Shown here in pieces: positions 24,926 through 34,326 of a stretch of DNA of 64,000 nt. Below the pieces are notes generated by a model that was not told where the DNA came from, made no database searches, and saw only the letters and a list, made by a program, of their open reading frames with translations. Source of the stretch: Chitinophagaceae bacterium (lineage in GTDB: Bacteria > Bacteroidota > Bacteroidia > Chitinophagales > Chitinophagaceae); contig JAHBTK010000001.1 of NCBI GenBank assembly GCA_019638625.1, positions 921,434 through 985,433 of the forward strand. Direction: 5' to 3'. How positions within the stretch are numbered: position 1 is the first letter of the stretch; every line of letters begins with the position of its first letter. The translations under genes were made by a program, and so were the position numbers.

Positions 24926-26317
24926 TTACAACAAAATGCCGCGCAGGAAAACATAGGCGAGTGAAAAGTAAATAACAAGCCCGGTTACATCCACTAATGT
25001 GGCAACAAACGGAGCCGAGGAAGTGGCAGGATCCGCTCCCAGTTTTTTTAACAATAAAGGAAGCATGGATCCGCTGAGCGTGCCCCAGAGAACCACTCCT
25101 ATCAGGGAAAATCCTACTGTAAGCGCGATGAAGAATGAATGCTCACCATATACTTCCGGAAAGAACTGTGACCAGATTTCAATTCGCAGAAAACCGATCA
25201 GGCCCAGTACTGTTCCCAGCAGTAACCCCGAGAGTATCTCTCTTTTCAGTACCCGCCACCAGTCTTCCACATATACTTCCCCCATTGCCATAGCCTGGAT
25301 GATAAGGGTGGATGCCTGCGACCCGCTGTTGCCCCCGCTGGATATAATAAGCGGTACAAACAGGGCTAGCACCAGGGCTTTGGCTATTTCATCTTCAAAA
25401 TAGCCCATCGCGGTAGCCGTCAGCATTTCCCCCAGGAAGAGTATGATCAGCCAGCCGACACGTTTCCTGAAAAGTTTCAACAGCGGCATTTCCAGATAGG
25501 GTTCGTCCAACGCTTCCGTACCCCCGATCTTCTGGATGTTTTCCGTAAATTCTTCATTAGCCACCCACAGCACGTCGTCTATGGTTACAATACCCAGCAT
25601 TACATTGTTGTCATCTACCACGGGAAGGGCTACCCGGTTGTTCATTTTAAAAATGTTATTAGCCTCCTCCTGCGTGTCGTTTACATTCAGCGATATATAA
25701 CGCCTGTCAATGATCTCGGAAACCAGTTTTTCCGGAGGAGATAATATCACATCCTTTATTTTAAGGTCATCAATGAACTCTCCCTTGTCGTTTATCGCAT
25801 ATACTACATCTATGGTTTCCATTTGCCTGCCCTCTCTCCTTATTTCATCCAGCACTTCAGACATGCTCCAGTCTTCCCTCACGGCTATATAGTCGGGGAT
25901 CATCAGCCTGCCTACCGAGCCTTCGGGGTAGCCCAGCAGGGCCAGGGTAACTTTTCGCTCCTCCGGACCCAGCAGTTTGATCAATTCCCTTACCACGCCC
26001 GTCGGCAGTTCCTCCAGGAAGGCTGTACGGTCATCAGCGGGGAGCTCGTTCAGCAGCTCCGCGGTTTTTATAGGGGGTAAGGATTGAATAATTCTTTTCT
26101 GCTCCGGTACATCCAGTATTTTAAAAGTACTGACCGCACGGTGAGGCGACAATATGGAGATGATCTGTGTTTCATAGTCTTCATTGTCGCTTATTAATTC
26201 GGCAACATCACTTATGTTTTGATTATTCAGGAAATCACGCATAACAAGTTTGTCATTGGAAGACATGGCTTCCTCAAACTGATCCTGCAATGAGATTTCT
26301 TCCTCTTCTAAAGACAT
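24926..26317 (-). CDS. mgtE: Magnesium transporter MgtE
   Basis: The 463-residue Mg2+ channel has the complete family architecture: an acidic N-terminal helical domain with the AELLNELPADDRTAFLEELP repeats (about 90-135), a tandem CBS pair (about 145-275, LMIPDYIAVREDWS and RYISLNVNDT), a connecting helix and five membrane helices. The pore motif GGNSGSQAS (about residues 335-343) is intact. Mg2+ bound at the CBS/N domains closes the pore in characterised homologues. It lies 18 bases before the S9 peptidase gene on the same strand. Confidence 0.95.
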   Translation of the reverse strand: MSLEEEEISLQDQFEEAMSSNDKLVMRDFLNNQNISDVAELISDNEDYETQIISILSPHRAVSTFKILDVPEQKRIIQSLPPIKTAELLNELPADDRTAFLEELPTGVVRELIKLLGPEERKVTLALLGYPEGSVGRLMIPDYIAVREDWSMSEVLDEIRREGRQMETIDVVYAINDKGEFIDDLKIKDVILSPPEKLVSEIIDRRYISLNVNDTQEEANNIFKMNNRVALPVVDDNNVMLGIVTIDDVLWVANEEFTENIQKIGGTEALDEPYLEMPLLKLFRKRVGWLIILFLGEMLTATAMGYFEDEIAKALVLALFVPLIISSGGNSGSQASTLIIQAMAMGEVYVEDWWRVLKREILSGLLLGTVLGLIGFLRIEIWSQFFPEVYGEHSFFIALTVGFSLIGVVLWGTLSGSMLPLLLKKLGADPATSSAPFVATLVDVTGLVIYFSLAYVFLRGILL

Positions 26318-26394
26318 ATTCTTTTTTTGGTCTTACAAAATTAAAAATAGCTTTGGGCAATAATCGTATCGGTATTCGAAAATCATTGAAATGT

Positions 26395-26772
26395 ATGTTG
26401 ATCCCACACCTGTATATAGCATCTGTCAAAGATAAAGGACGGGGCGTTTTTACCCGCAAAAAAATTGCCGCGGAAACCATTATTGAAACCGCGCCGGTGG
26501 TAGTAATGAGCGCTGAAGAGCGGAAACTACTCGATCAGACCAGGCTGCATGACTATATATTTGAATGGAAAAAAAACGACTGCTGTATGGCATTGGGGTA
26601 TATTCCTGTTTATAATCACTCGTACACTTCCAATTGTGAGTATTTTATGGATTATGACGATAATACCATGTTTATAAAGTCTGTACGGGACATCAAAGCG
26701 GGAGAGGAACTTACCATTAATTATAACGGGGACTGGAATGAGGGTAAAAAGGTATGGTTTGATGCGAAGTAG
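26395..26772 (+). CDS. Small SET-domain protein
   Basis: The product is a 125-residue single-domain SET protein. Visible motifs are KDKGRGVFTRKKIAAETIIE (N-SET, about residues 12-31), VYNHSYTSNCEYF (the NHS...NC AdoMet and catalytic core) and GEELTINYNGDW (the C-terminal pseudoknot with its Tyr). Bacterial SET proteins of this size are putative lysine methyltransferases with unknown targets. ATG 26395 begins the domain; the in-frame ORF extends further upstream but overlaps the mgtE start region without domain sequence. Confidence 0.85.
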   Translation: MLIPHLYIASVKDKGRGVFTRKKIAAETIIETAPVVVMSAEERKLLDQTRLHDYIFEWKKNDCCMALGYIPVYNHSYTSNCEYFMDYDDNTMFIKSVRDIKAGEELTINYNGDWNEGKKVWFDAK

Positions 26773-26803
26773 TCACAGGTACATGCATTTTGCAGCCTGC
26801 AAC

Positions 26804-27685
26804 CTAGCCAAACTTTTCCAGCACTTCTGTTACCATTTGGCGGTAATGCCCGCCAAACAGCAGCAGGTGTACCAGCAACGGGTATAACTGGCAAGCCGGT
26901 AACCGCTCTTCCCAGCCGTCTTGCAGTGGAAAATGATAGTGATAGGAATCATAGAACCTGTCCTCAAAGCCACCAAATAACCTGGCCATCGCGATGTCCA
27001 TTTCGCGGGAACCATAATAAATGGCAGGATCATATATGGCTACATACCCGTTGGCACCGGCAATAAAATTCCCCTTCCAAAGATCTCCATGCAGCAGTGC
27101 GGGTTTTTCTCCGGGAAACAGTGAGGAAAGTTTTGCTGAAAGTTGTTCCGCCTGTTTGATATGTTTTGTTTCCAGTAATCCTTTTTGTTGGGCTTTATTT
27201 GTCAGCCGTAAAATTCGTTCGGCGCTGTAAAAAGCATCCCAACTGTTATGCCGGGTATTTTTCTGTACCAGTTTACCCAGGTAATTATCATAGTCCAAAC
27301 CAAACCGGTCGCTGGAATTATAATGTAGCTTAGCCATACCTTCCCCAAAATTTTCCCAGAAGTCCTGCGCCGTATTACCAGGATCTATATACTCCATGAT
27401 CAAAAAGATCTGCTGGTGGAACTTACCATCGAACAGCGGGCGGGGAACTTTTAATGCACCTGTATCGGCGAGGTGTATCAAACCCTTTGCTTCCTTCTCA
27501 AACATATCCAGTCCGAATATGCCGGCATTTACTTTTATCAGGAAACGCCCTTTGTTTGTTTCCAGCATAAAAGCCTGGCTGATATCTCCACCGTGCACCG
27601 GGGTATGGCCATGAATTTCGACAGTACTTTCAAAAAAATCAGTAAACCGCTGCCCGAGGTGATCAATAAACTGCTGATGTAACAT
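26804..27685 (-). CDS. Fructosamine kinase-family protein
   Basis: This 293-residue protein has the aminoglycoside-phosphotransferase-like kinase fold of the fructosamine-3-kinase family. The N-lobe has GGDISQAFMLETNKGRFLIKVN, the hinge IFLIMEYID, the catalytic loop PALLHGDLWKGNFI (about residues 188-201) and the metal site AIYDPAIYYGSREMDIAMARLFGGF. These enzymes phosphorylate ketoamines (fructosamine or ribulosamine), allowing deglycation. It is a single gene convergent with the SET-domain gene. Confidence 0.92.
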   Translation of the reverse strand: MLHQQFIDHLGQRFTDFFESTVEIHGHTPVHGGDISQAFMLETNKGRFLIKVNAGIFGLDMFEKEAKGLIHLADTGALKVPRPLFDGKFHQQIFLIMEYIDPGNTAQDFWENFGEGMAKLHYNSSDRFGLDYDNYLGKLVQKNTRHNSWDAFYSAERILRLTNKAQQKGLLETKHIKQAEQLSAKLSSLFPGEKPALLHGDLWKGNFIAGANGYVAIYDPAIYYGSREMDIAMARLFGGFEDRFYDSYHYHFPLQDGWEERLPACQLYPLLVHLLLFGGHYRQMVTEVLEKFG

Positions 27686-27744
27686 AGCGCTCCTTCTTGA
27701 GTTGTAAAGATATTTGTTTTAGACGAAGGAGCGGGCTGTTAGGG

Positions 27745-27880
27745 GAATTTCAAAATGATGTAGGGAATATGGAAATGTGAAAAATGTGGAAATGAGAAAA
27801 GAATTTGAAAATGTGGTCCCGCAACTGCGGGATGAAAATGGAAGAAGATGTAGTGTGGAAATGGAAAAAGGCTTGAAAAC
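27745..27880. repeat. Purine-rich GAAAATGTGG minisatellite-like stretch with hairpin
   Basis: Irregular repeats of GGAAATGTGA / GAAAATGTGG types fill this gene-free stretch and include a perfect hairpin TCCCGCA-AC-TGCGGGA (27817-27832). The same repeat type recurs at about 36030-36126. Confidence 0.6.
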
Positions 27881-27931
27881 CTGATTGATGGCATGCAGGT
27901 GATCAACCAATTTTAAACAAAGTATTTTAAC

Positions 27932-28591
27932 CTACGAAATGGAAATATTAGGTGTAAAGTCTATACCCGAAATATTATTTGTTTTAAAATCATTGTATAA
28001 TTTTTCTGATATATAGCATTTGTTATACAAAAACTCAAATATTAAAAAGTCTGCATCTAATGATTTATTTAATTGAATAAATCTTGGGAAAACTTTAAAA
28101 TCTGGGTTTGCAGCTTTATTCGCCTCAATTACAGATAGTTCTTTATTGTTTAAAATAACTGATTCAGTTCTAAAAAAAGGTAGGGGGTGAGTTAATTCAA
28201 ATTCCGATTTTCTAAAATCAATATCTTTCGTGTTATCTTCAATAAAGTGGAGCCAATAATAATTAGTAATTCTTTCCTTCTTGTAGAGTAACACTACCGG
28301 GTAGTAGATGTGTGAGGGTAGCCTGGAATTATCAAAAATCGTTTTCAAGTTATTGCTGACAATAAATCCACGTGCGTTGATAATGCTGGTACTGATAATG
28401 TCTGTCAGCTTAGCTTTCTTGTCTAACATGAAACAGTCAAAGTCGGGTTCAAAATCCGGTTTCTTTAAGTTGGAGATATTCCAAACCGAGTTAGGCCCTC
28501 TTAAATTATAACCAGGTCCCATTCCGTCTGTTTGTGTATATGCGCCACAGGTTCTTTCATCAGTTGTTGGTGCAAACAAATACCATTCCAT
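27932..28591 (-). CDS. Imm11/DUF1629-like immunity protein, orphan
   Basis: The 219-residue cytoplasmic protein resembles the Imm11 (DUF1629-like) immunity proteins of polymorphic toxin systems. It contains FDCFMLDKKAKLTDIISTSIINARGFIVSN, SRLPSHIYYPVVLLYK, a YYWLHFIED core and a C-terminal FIQLNKSLDADFLIF. The family match is by pattern and only moderate. No toxin gene with a matching C-terminal domain is near. Its base composition is clearly more A+T-rich than that of its neighbours, so it may be a transferred orphan immunity gene. Confidence 0.55.
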   Translation of the reverse strand: MEWYLFAPTTDERTCGAYTQTDGMGPGYNLRGPNSVWNISNLKKPDFEPDFDCFMLDKKAKLTDIISTSIINARGFIVSNNLKTIFDNSRLPSHIYYPVVLLYKKERITNYYWLHFIEDNTKDIDFRKSEFELTHPLPFFRTESVILNNKELSVIEANKAANPDFKVFPRFIQLNKSLDADFLIFEFLYNKCYISEKLYNDFKTNNISGIDFTPNISIS

Positions 28592-28685
28592 TAGTTTGTA
28601 AGTTAGAGAATTAACATTTCATTCTTCATCAAATGGAGGGAAAAATTGGATTTATTCAATAACCGATGTGGTGCCTTGTCCTGAT

Positions 28686-29630
28686 TTATCCTTCCAATGC
28701 CCTGCGGGCATATTCAAGACATCGTTTTACTTCAGTAACGGCATTGGACCCTTCGGGAATCGGGTATTCCAACTCAATGGATGCCGGAATTTTATACTTC
28801 TTCGTTTTCAGCAAATTCAATATTTCTTTTATTGGCGTATCACCTTCACCCCAGGGAAGATTGGCGGCGCCCTTGTCTTTGGTCTGCCTGTCTTTCATAT
28901 GAAAGGAGGTAATTCGTTTATGGTTGGCTTCTATAAATGCCAGCAGGCTCTCTTTGGTATTGTTGCCTCCCGCAGCTATATAATGTCCGCAATCCAGGTT
29001 AATGGAGTTGTAGGGCGACTGGCTCAGTGCGGTTATCCATGCCTGGTCGTTGCCCTGTGTATGGTTATGATAACCGATATATACTTTATGTTTGGCTGCC
29101 AGGTTGCCCAGCCGTTGGGAGTGTTCCGGGTTTTTAGGGATTTCCACGGTAACGGAAGCCGCTCCCAGCACTTTTCCTACTTTTAAAGCGTATTCTATCT
29201 CTGCATCGGTATTATTTGTGCCCAGGGCATCCGGTTTGAATGCATAAATACGAACGCCGGCCCTGTCAAACATTTTCCTTATTTCTTTGAATTTTTCCAT
29301 GCCTACATTTGCCCGCCATGCCGCTACCTGATCTTTGCCGGTTGGCTTGCCTGCATAGGCTTCTACGGAGTCGCCCATTAACTCCACCGCGCTGATACCG
29401 CTGTCTGTTATGTATTGAAGCAATTGTTCTACGGTATGCGGCATGCTCCGGTAAGAATACGTAATAGTTCCCACCTGCACGCCGGCAATCTTTGAGTTGG
29501 GTTTGTTATAGGTTTCCAATCCACGGACCAATCCGTGTCCTCCCAGGAGCAATGCGCCGGATGCCAGCATACCTTTACTGATGAAAGCACGGCGGGAACA
29601 GGCATATTCATTGTTATTGATCGAAGACAT
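28686..29630 (-). CDS. Sugar phosphate isomerase/epimerase-like TIM-barrel protein with Tat-type signal
   Basis: This 314-residue protein has the xylose-isomerase-like TIM barrel (AP endonuclease 2 family). The leader CSRRAFISKGMLASGALLLGG (residues about 11-31) has the twin-arginine pattern, so export by Tat is likely. Barrel motifs include VELMGDSVEAY, IYAFKPDALG, VTVEIPKNPEHS, YHNHTQG, NLDCGHYIAAG and ITSFHMKDRQ. The His, Asp and Glu residues in these motifs are the expected metal ligands. The substrate is unknown. It is monocistronic. Confidence 0.9.
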   Translation of the reverse strand: MSSINNNEYACSRRAFISKGMLASGALLLGGHGLVRGLETYNKPNSKIAGVQVGTITYSYRSMPHTVEQLLQYITDSGISAVELMGDSVEAYAGKPTGKDQVAAWRANVGMEKFKEIRKMFDRAGVRIYAFKPDALGTNNTDAEIEYALKVGKVLGAASVTVEIPKNPEHSQRLGNLAAKHKVYIGYHNHTQGNDQAWITALSQSPYNSINLDCGHYIAAGGNNTKESLLAFIEANHKRITSFHMKDRQTKDKGAANLPWGEGDTPIKEILNLLKTKKYKIPASIELEYPIPEGSNAVTEVKRCLEYARRALEG

Positions 29631-29760
29631 ATGATTGATATATTTAATTGTTTTCGTTAAGATACTATTATTTGCTGTTATGTGAGAGGCGCATACATAA
29701 AATATACCCAGGCCTCTGTTGGGCTTTTTGCAAATTCATATTATACCTTTATCAAAAAAT

Positions 29761-30252
29761 ATGCTTAGCAAAGCCATTATTTCGGAACTGAAACATGAAA
29801 GCGCTTCCACCGAAAAAATACTGGATCGATTACCGGAAGAGCATTTTTCATGGAGGCCCCATGAGAAAAGTATGTCGCTGAAGAGACTGGCGAATCATGT
29901 AGTGGAGTTAACACAATGGATTCCTGTTGTTATCAAAAGCCCCTCCTTCGATTTTGGTACAGAAGTTTTTCCCGGCAAAAATGCCGGTACCCGGCAGGAG
30001 TTGCTGGAGACGCTGAGAACATGTGTCAACGAAGCGGTTGCCGTACTGGAGAATACCAGCGATGAAGTGTTGGGTGAAAGATGGACATTCAAAAAGTCTG
30101 GTATATTAATTGTGGAGGCGCCCAAAAAAGTGCTTATCCGTCAACTGGCGCTGAATCATATTATTCATCACCGGGGACAACTTTCCGTTTATCTCCGTTT
30201 GCTGAATGTACCGGTTCCCGGTTTATACGGCCCGTCTGCAGATGAAAAATAG
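29761..30252 (+). CDS. DinB-family protein
   Basis: This 163-residue four-helix-bundle protein has the DinB_2 metal-site pattern: His in LANHVVELTQW near residue 48, and the C-terminal LALNHIIHHRGQLSVYLRLLNVPVPGLYGPS, which is typical of the group. It begins MLSKAIISELKHESASTEKILDRLPEEHFSWRPHEKS. The start at 29761 is preferred; an upstream frame extension lacks family sequence. The group comprises thiol-dependent or metal-dependent enzymes of mostly unknown substrate. A second DinB-superfamily gene lies at 15720. Confidence 0.88.
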   Translation: MLSKAIISELKHESASTEKILDRLPEEHFSWRPHEKSMSLKRLANHVVELTQWIPVVIKSPSFDFGTEVFPGKNAGTRQELLETLRTCVNEAVAVLENTSDEVLGERWTFKKSGILIVEAPKKVLIRQLALNHIIHHRGQLSVYLRLLNVPVPGLYGPSADEK

Positions 30253-30312
30253 GGATATGATGCCTTCGTATAACGAAAATTAATTTCACTGGTTTTAAGC
30301 GTGTAAGTATAA

Positions 30313-30320
30313 TACATTTG
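30313..30320 (+). promoter_or_regulatory. -7 box TACATTTG very close to the nucleotidyltransferase start
   Basis: TACATTTG fits TAnnTTTG and ends 5 bases before the ATG at 30326. Transcription would then begin at or next to the start codon, which suggests a leaderless mRNA. Confidence 0.4.
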
Positions 30321-30325
30321 CATTC

Positions 30326-31318
30326 ATGAAAGTAATTATACCCGTAGCGGGAGCCGGTACAAAGTTACGCCCGCATACCTACACCCAACCCAAGGCCCTG
30401 ATTCCCCTTGCCGGGAAAACCGTACTTAGTATAATAATAGATCAACTGGCAGAAGCGGGAGTGAAGGAGTTCGTTTTTGTGATCGGTTACCTGGGAGACA
30501 AGATACAGAATTATGTGAAACAGCATTACAGCCATCTTCAGTGCCATTTTGTACTGCAGAATGAAAGACTGGGGTTGGGGCATGCCATTTATCTGACCAG
30601 GGAAGTGGTAGGAGACGATGAGGTTTTCATTGTGTTGGGAGATACCATCTGTGAGTATAATGTAAGTGAGATACTGGCCGGTGATGAGTCGATGCTGGGC
30701 GTAAAAAAAGTAGACGATCCGAGAAATTTTGGTGTGGCGGAAGTGAATGAAGAAGGAATTATTTCAAAAGTGATCGAAAAACCGCAGATACTGAAATCGA
30801 ACCTGGCCCTGGTGGGACTGTATAAAATAAAGGATACCCGGTTTTTATTTTCCTGCCTGGAAAGTATCATGAATGATGAAGCCCGGCCGGGTAAGGAGTA
30901 TGGACTGACAGACGCGCTGGAGTGTATGATCAAAAGCGGGGTGGCTTTTCGTTCGTTCAAAGTGCAGAACTGGTTTGATTGCGGAAGAAGCGATACCCTG
31001 CTTGAGACCAATGTAATATTGATGAAGAAACTGGGGAGTAAGGTAGACAGGGAACATAATTTCGAAAATGTTGTGATCGTTCCGCCGGTCAGCATCGGGC
31101 GGGGATGTAATATCAGCAATTCCATAATAGGCCCTAATGTGGCTGTAGGAGAGGCGGCCACTATTACGTATTCAATTGTCCGGGATTCAATAATAGGCGA
31201 TTTTGCCACACTGTATGATGTAGTATTGCATCATTCGCTGATCGGTAGTGATGCGGAAGTAAAGGGAGAGACCCGCTCGTTGAATATCGGGGATAATACG
31301 CAGATAGATCTGGGCTGA
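30326..31318 (+). CDS. Sugar-phosphate nucleotidyltransferase
   Basis: The 330-residue enzyme has the nucleotidyltransferase Rossmann-like domain: IIPVAGAGTKLRPHTYTQPKALIPLAGK (a variant of GGxGTRLxP...PK), FVIGYLGDKI, EVFIVLGDTI and NWFDCGRSDTLLETN. A left-handed beta-helix tail (from about 250; IIGPNVAVGEAATITYSIVRDSIIG) follows. It resembles glucose-1-phosphate thymidylyltransferases and mannose-1-phosphate guanylyltransferases; the nucleotide and sugar cannot be decided from the motifs. It precedes the nitronate monooxygenase gene by 29 bases on the same strand. Confidence 0.9.
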   Translation: MKVIIPVAGAGTKLRPHTYTQPKALIPLAGKTVLSIIIDQLAEAGVKEFVFVIGYLGDKIQNYVKQHYSHLQCHFVLQNERLGLGHAIYLTREVVGDDEVFIVLGDTICEYNVSEILAGDESMLGVKKVDDPRNFGVAEVNEEGIISKVIEKPQILKSNLALVGLYKIKDTRFLFSCLESIMNDEARPGKEYGLTDALECMIKSGVAFRSFKVQNWFDCGRSDTLLETNVILMKKLGSKVDREHNFENVVIVPPVSIGRGCNISNSIIGPNVAVGEAATITYSIVRDSIIGDFATLYDVVLHHSLIGSDAEVKGETRSLNIGDNTQIDLG

Positions 31319-31347
31319 CCGGTTGTTGCTTTTTAAATTCAGGTATC

Positions 31348-32298
31348 ATGGAATTTTCTTCAAATCGTGTCACCAGGCTCCTGGACATACGGTATCCGGT
31401 TATTCAGGCGGGGATGGTATGGGCAAGTGGCTGGAAGCTGGCAGCGGCGGTCAGCAATGCCGGAGGGCTCGGACTGATCGGCAGCGGAAGTATGTACCCG
31501 GATGTATTGCGGGAACACATCAGGAAATGCCGGGCGGCTACCACCCATAGTTTTGGCGTAAATATTCCGCTTTTATACCCGGATATCGATCAGCATATCC
31601 GTATAGTGATAGAAGAAAATGTGCCGGTAGTATTTACCTCCGCTGGTAATCCTGCCACCTGGACGCCCACGCTGAAAGCAGCGGGAATAAAAGTGGTACA
31701 TGTGGTAAGCAGCAGCCGTTTTGCTCAAAAAGCGGAAGCAGCCGGTTGTGATGCGGTGGTAGCCGAAGGCTTTGAAGCCGGTGGGCACAACGGACGGGAG
31801 GAAACTACTTCAATGGTGCTGATACCCGGAGTGAGAAAAGCGGTACGGATCCCCGTTATTGCTGCGGGGGGAATCGCTACAGGCAGGCAGATGCTGGCCG
31901 CAATGGTATTGGGCGCTGAAGGGGTGCAGGTGGGCAGCCGTTTTGTAGCAAGCGAAGAAGCGTCTTCTCATATCAGCTTTAAGAAGAAGGTGATAGCCGC
32001 CGGAGAAGGGGATACCATGCTGGCATTAAAGAACGTAGTGCCAGTAAGACTGCTGAAAAACAGGTTTTACGAGGAAGTAAGGGCTGCCGAACTCAGGGGA
32101 GCCGGCGCTGAAGAGTTGAGCAGGTTACTGGGCAGGGGTAGGGCAAAAAAAGGAATGTTTGAAGGAGATATGGACGAAGGGGAACTGGAGATCGGGCAGG
32201 TAGCTTCTTTGATCGATACCATACAACCTGCTGCTGCTATTGTCCATGCAATATGGAAGGAATTTAAGGAGGCGTTGCAAAAGCCCCTCGCGGAATAA
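31348..32298 (+). CDS. Nitronate monooxygenase (2-nitropropane dioxygenase family)
   Basis: This 316-residue FMN-dependent TIM-barrel flavoprotein begins RYPVIQAGMVWASGWKLAAAVSNAGGLGLIGSG, the FMN-site start of the family. It contains VVAEGFEAGGHNGREE (catalytic His region, about residues 140-155), VRIPVIAAGGIATGRQMLAAMVLGAEGVQVGSRF (phosphate-binding loops). It should oxidise alkyl nitronates. It probably forms a two-gene transcript with the nucleotidyltransferase, ended by the terminator at 32305. Confidence 0.93.
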   Translation: MEFSSNRVTRLLDIRYPVIQAGMVWASGWKLAAAVSNAGGLGLIGSGSMYPDVLREHIRKCRAATTHSFGVNIPLLYPDIDQHIRIVIEENVPVVFTSAGNPATWTPTLKAAGIKVVHVVSSSRFAQKAEAAGCDAVVAEGFEAGGHNGREETTSMVLIPGVRKAVRIPVIAAGGIATGRQMLAAMVLGAEGVQVGSRFVASEEASSHISFKKKVIAAGEGDTMLALKNVVPVRLLKNRFYEEVRAAELRGAGAEELSRLLGRGRAKKGMFEGDMDEGELEIGQVASLIDTIQPAAAIVHAIWKEFKEALQKPLAE

Positions 32299-32304
32299 GG
32301 AAAT

Positions 32305-32337
32305 AAAAAAAGGTTGCCGGTGAGACAACCTTTTTTT
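32305..32337. terminator. Bidirectional Rho-independent terminator
   Basis: A 12-bp perfect stem AAAAAAAGGTTG / CAACCTTTTTTT with a 9-base loop lies between the convergent nitronate monooxygenase and gldJ genes, with A and T runs on both sides. Confidence 0.88.
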
Positions 32338-32353
32338 ATTCAGCAAAATGATA

Positions 32354-33913
32354 TTAAGACTTTCTTGAGTTTTGTCTGCGTTTGCTCCAGTTGTTACCGG
32401 GTTTAAATCCGTTACCTTCCTGGCTACCCACACGGTCCATAGCGCAACGGAATCCCACCGTGCTGCTTCCCTGGTTCTCATCCATAAAGCGACGGGTACC
32501 GGGGCTTAACCAGTAAGGAAAATCGTACCAGCTTCCGCCTTTGATTACCCGGGCATGGTCGCTGATAAGAGTAGTAATGCCATATCCGTAAGTAACCTGC
32601 GAAGCAGAGTCACCATCCAGGTGGTTGATAACATTCCCTCTCTGGTAGTTGCGGCGGCCGGCGCTTTCTTCATCTGTCACATCTACTTTTACTACTCTAC
32701 CCAGGCTATCACGCTCGTACTCGTTGTTTTCGTTCTTTTTGTATTTTTCAAACTTGTTACCGCGGTAGGGGTTAAAGTCTTCATTGTCCAGGCTGGAAAG
32801 CGGACGGTAAACGTCGGCTACCCACTCATTTACGTTACCAGACATATTGTAGATGCCAAATCCGTTCGGATAGAAAGCATCCACGGGTCCGGGAATAGAA
32901 GCGTTGTCGTTCAAACCACCGGCTACGCCCATCATATCACCACTACTTCTCTTGAAGTTAGCCAGGAACCTTCCCTGCCAGCTTCCGTGACGGCTGTCAC
33001 GAAGTCCGTTTACATTCTGGCTCCAGGAATACACCTGCTTTTCTTTGATCAACTCTTCACCGCTACCGTTGGATTTTTTCTTCGGTTTGGGGTTTTGGTT
33101 AATATAGCCATAGGCTGCATATTCCCATTCAGCTTCGGTCGGGAGCCTGTAATTGGGAAGCATGAACCCGTCTTCAAAAGTTACTTTTGTTCTTGGGCGG
33201 CCGTTGGCATCCATTAAAGGATTCTTTTTGGGTTTACCCGGCTGCGGCTGATATAGATCCTTCAGGTAAGCCTGGGTATTGAAGTTTTCTTCACCCTGGC
33301 CCTGTATGGATTTTAGCTGGTTAGGATTGATATATCCTTTTTCAACCAGGATTCTTTCATTTACCCTGTCGCTTCTCCAGAGACAGAAATCGTTGGCTTG
33401 TTTCCAGCTTACGCCCACTACCGGGTAGTAGTTATAAGAGGGGTGGCGCAGGTAATACTCTACCAGCGGCTCATTATAAGCCAGCTCTTCTCTCCACACC
33501 AGGGTGTCCGGCCTGGCAGCCTCTATCACTTTGGCGTACTGGGGATCGTCAAAAGCTGCTTCCAGCCAGTGCAGGTACTCGCGGTAGTGCACGTTGGCCA
33601 CTTCAGTTCTGTCAATATAAAAAGAAGATACCGTTACGCGGCGGGGAATGTTATTCCAATCTGCCATAACGTCTTCGTCTGTGGCTCCCATGGTAAAGGT
33701 ACCACCCTGTACAAATACCAGTCCGGGACCGGTACCTTGTTCTTTTTCTTTGGATACGTTGAAACCACCCATGTTCTTATCATTGTAGTTCCAACCGGTA
33801 ATTTGTGATTTTTCCTTTTTGTTTTTACCGAATAGCCCATTTTTACAAGAGGCAAACAGCAACGGTGCTGCGGATAACAACAAAATAGTTTTCAAATTAA
33901 GTAGTCTTTGCAT
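32354..33913 (-). CDS. gldJ: Gliding motility / type IX secretion lipoprotein GldJ
   Basis: The product is a 519-residue outer-membrane lipoprotein with lipobox LLFASC (Cys about residue 23) and a formylglycine-generating-enzyme (SUMF1-like) fold. GldJ landmarks are GLVFVQGGTFTMGATDEDVMADWNN-type start, RRVTVSSFYIDRTEVANVHYREYLHWL, RHPSYNYYPVVGVSW and the C-terminal RVIKGGSWYDFPYWLSPGTRRF. GldJ is needed for gliding and stabilises GldK and the secretion ring in Flavobacterium. It is divergent from porV with about 410 bases between them. In Flavobacterium johnsoniae porU lies between these two genes; here it is missing from that position. Confidence 0.88.
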   Translation of the reverse strand: MQRLLNLKTILLLSAAPLLFASCKNGLFGKNKKEKSQITGWNYNDKNMGGFNVSKEKEQGTGPGLVFVQGGTFTMGATDEDVMADWNNIPRRVTVSSFYIDRTEVANVHYREYLHWLEAAFDDPQYAKVIEAARPDTLVWREELAYNEPLVEYYLRHPSYNYYPVVGVSWKQANDFCLWRSDRVNERILVEKGYINPNQLKSIQGQGEENFNTQAYLKDLYQPQPGKPKKNPLMDANGRPRTKVTFEDGFMLPNYRLPTEAEWEYAAYGYINQNPKPKKKSNGSGEELIKEKQVYSWSQNVNGLRDSRHGSWQGRFLANFKRSSGDMMGVAGGLNDNASIPGPVDAFYPNGFGIYNMSGNVNEWVADVYRPLSSLDNEDFNPYRGNKFEKYKKNENNEYERDSLGRVVKVDVTDEESAGRRNYQRGNVINHLDGDSASQVTYGYGITTLISDHARVIKGGSWYDFPYWLSPGTRRFMDENQGSSTVGFRCAMDRVGSQEGNGFKPGNNWSKRRQNSRKS

Positions 33914-34326
33914 TTTGCTGGATTTGTGCTTAAAAGATAACGGGTATAAATCGTCAATATTGCCTTAAAAAGCTTTATTATAAGCCTTTAAATTAGTATT
34001 GACATTTGTTAATTCTCAATGCAATATAATTTACTTTAATAAAACAGGGGTAACTCCGCCCTGTATTTTATGTTTATTAAATGCTAAACTTTCTAAATCC
34101 CCGAAAATTATGCGTAAAACAATATTTTTTTTTTTAACCCGTTTGTTGATAATGTTTTACCCGGAATTATGCCCTATTGCCTAACTTAGTTTTTTATTTG
34201 GGGTTAAATTCGGAAAAAACAAAAACACTGCATTACTTTGCAGTCCCATTCAATTATATTAAAACAAAACCGAATATTGAACTGATTTCTACGTCAATTA
34301 TTCATTTCAATCAAATCACATTTCTG

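Noticed and set aside
27745..27880. CRISPR-like or coding repeat
   Set aside because: The repeats are irregular and purine-rich with no constant spacer length, and no reading frame is conserved.
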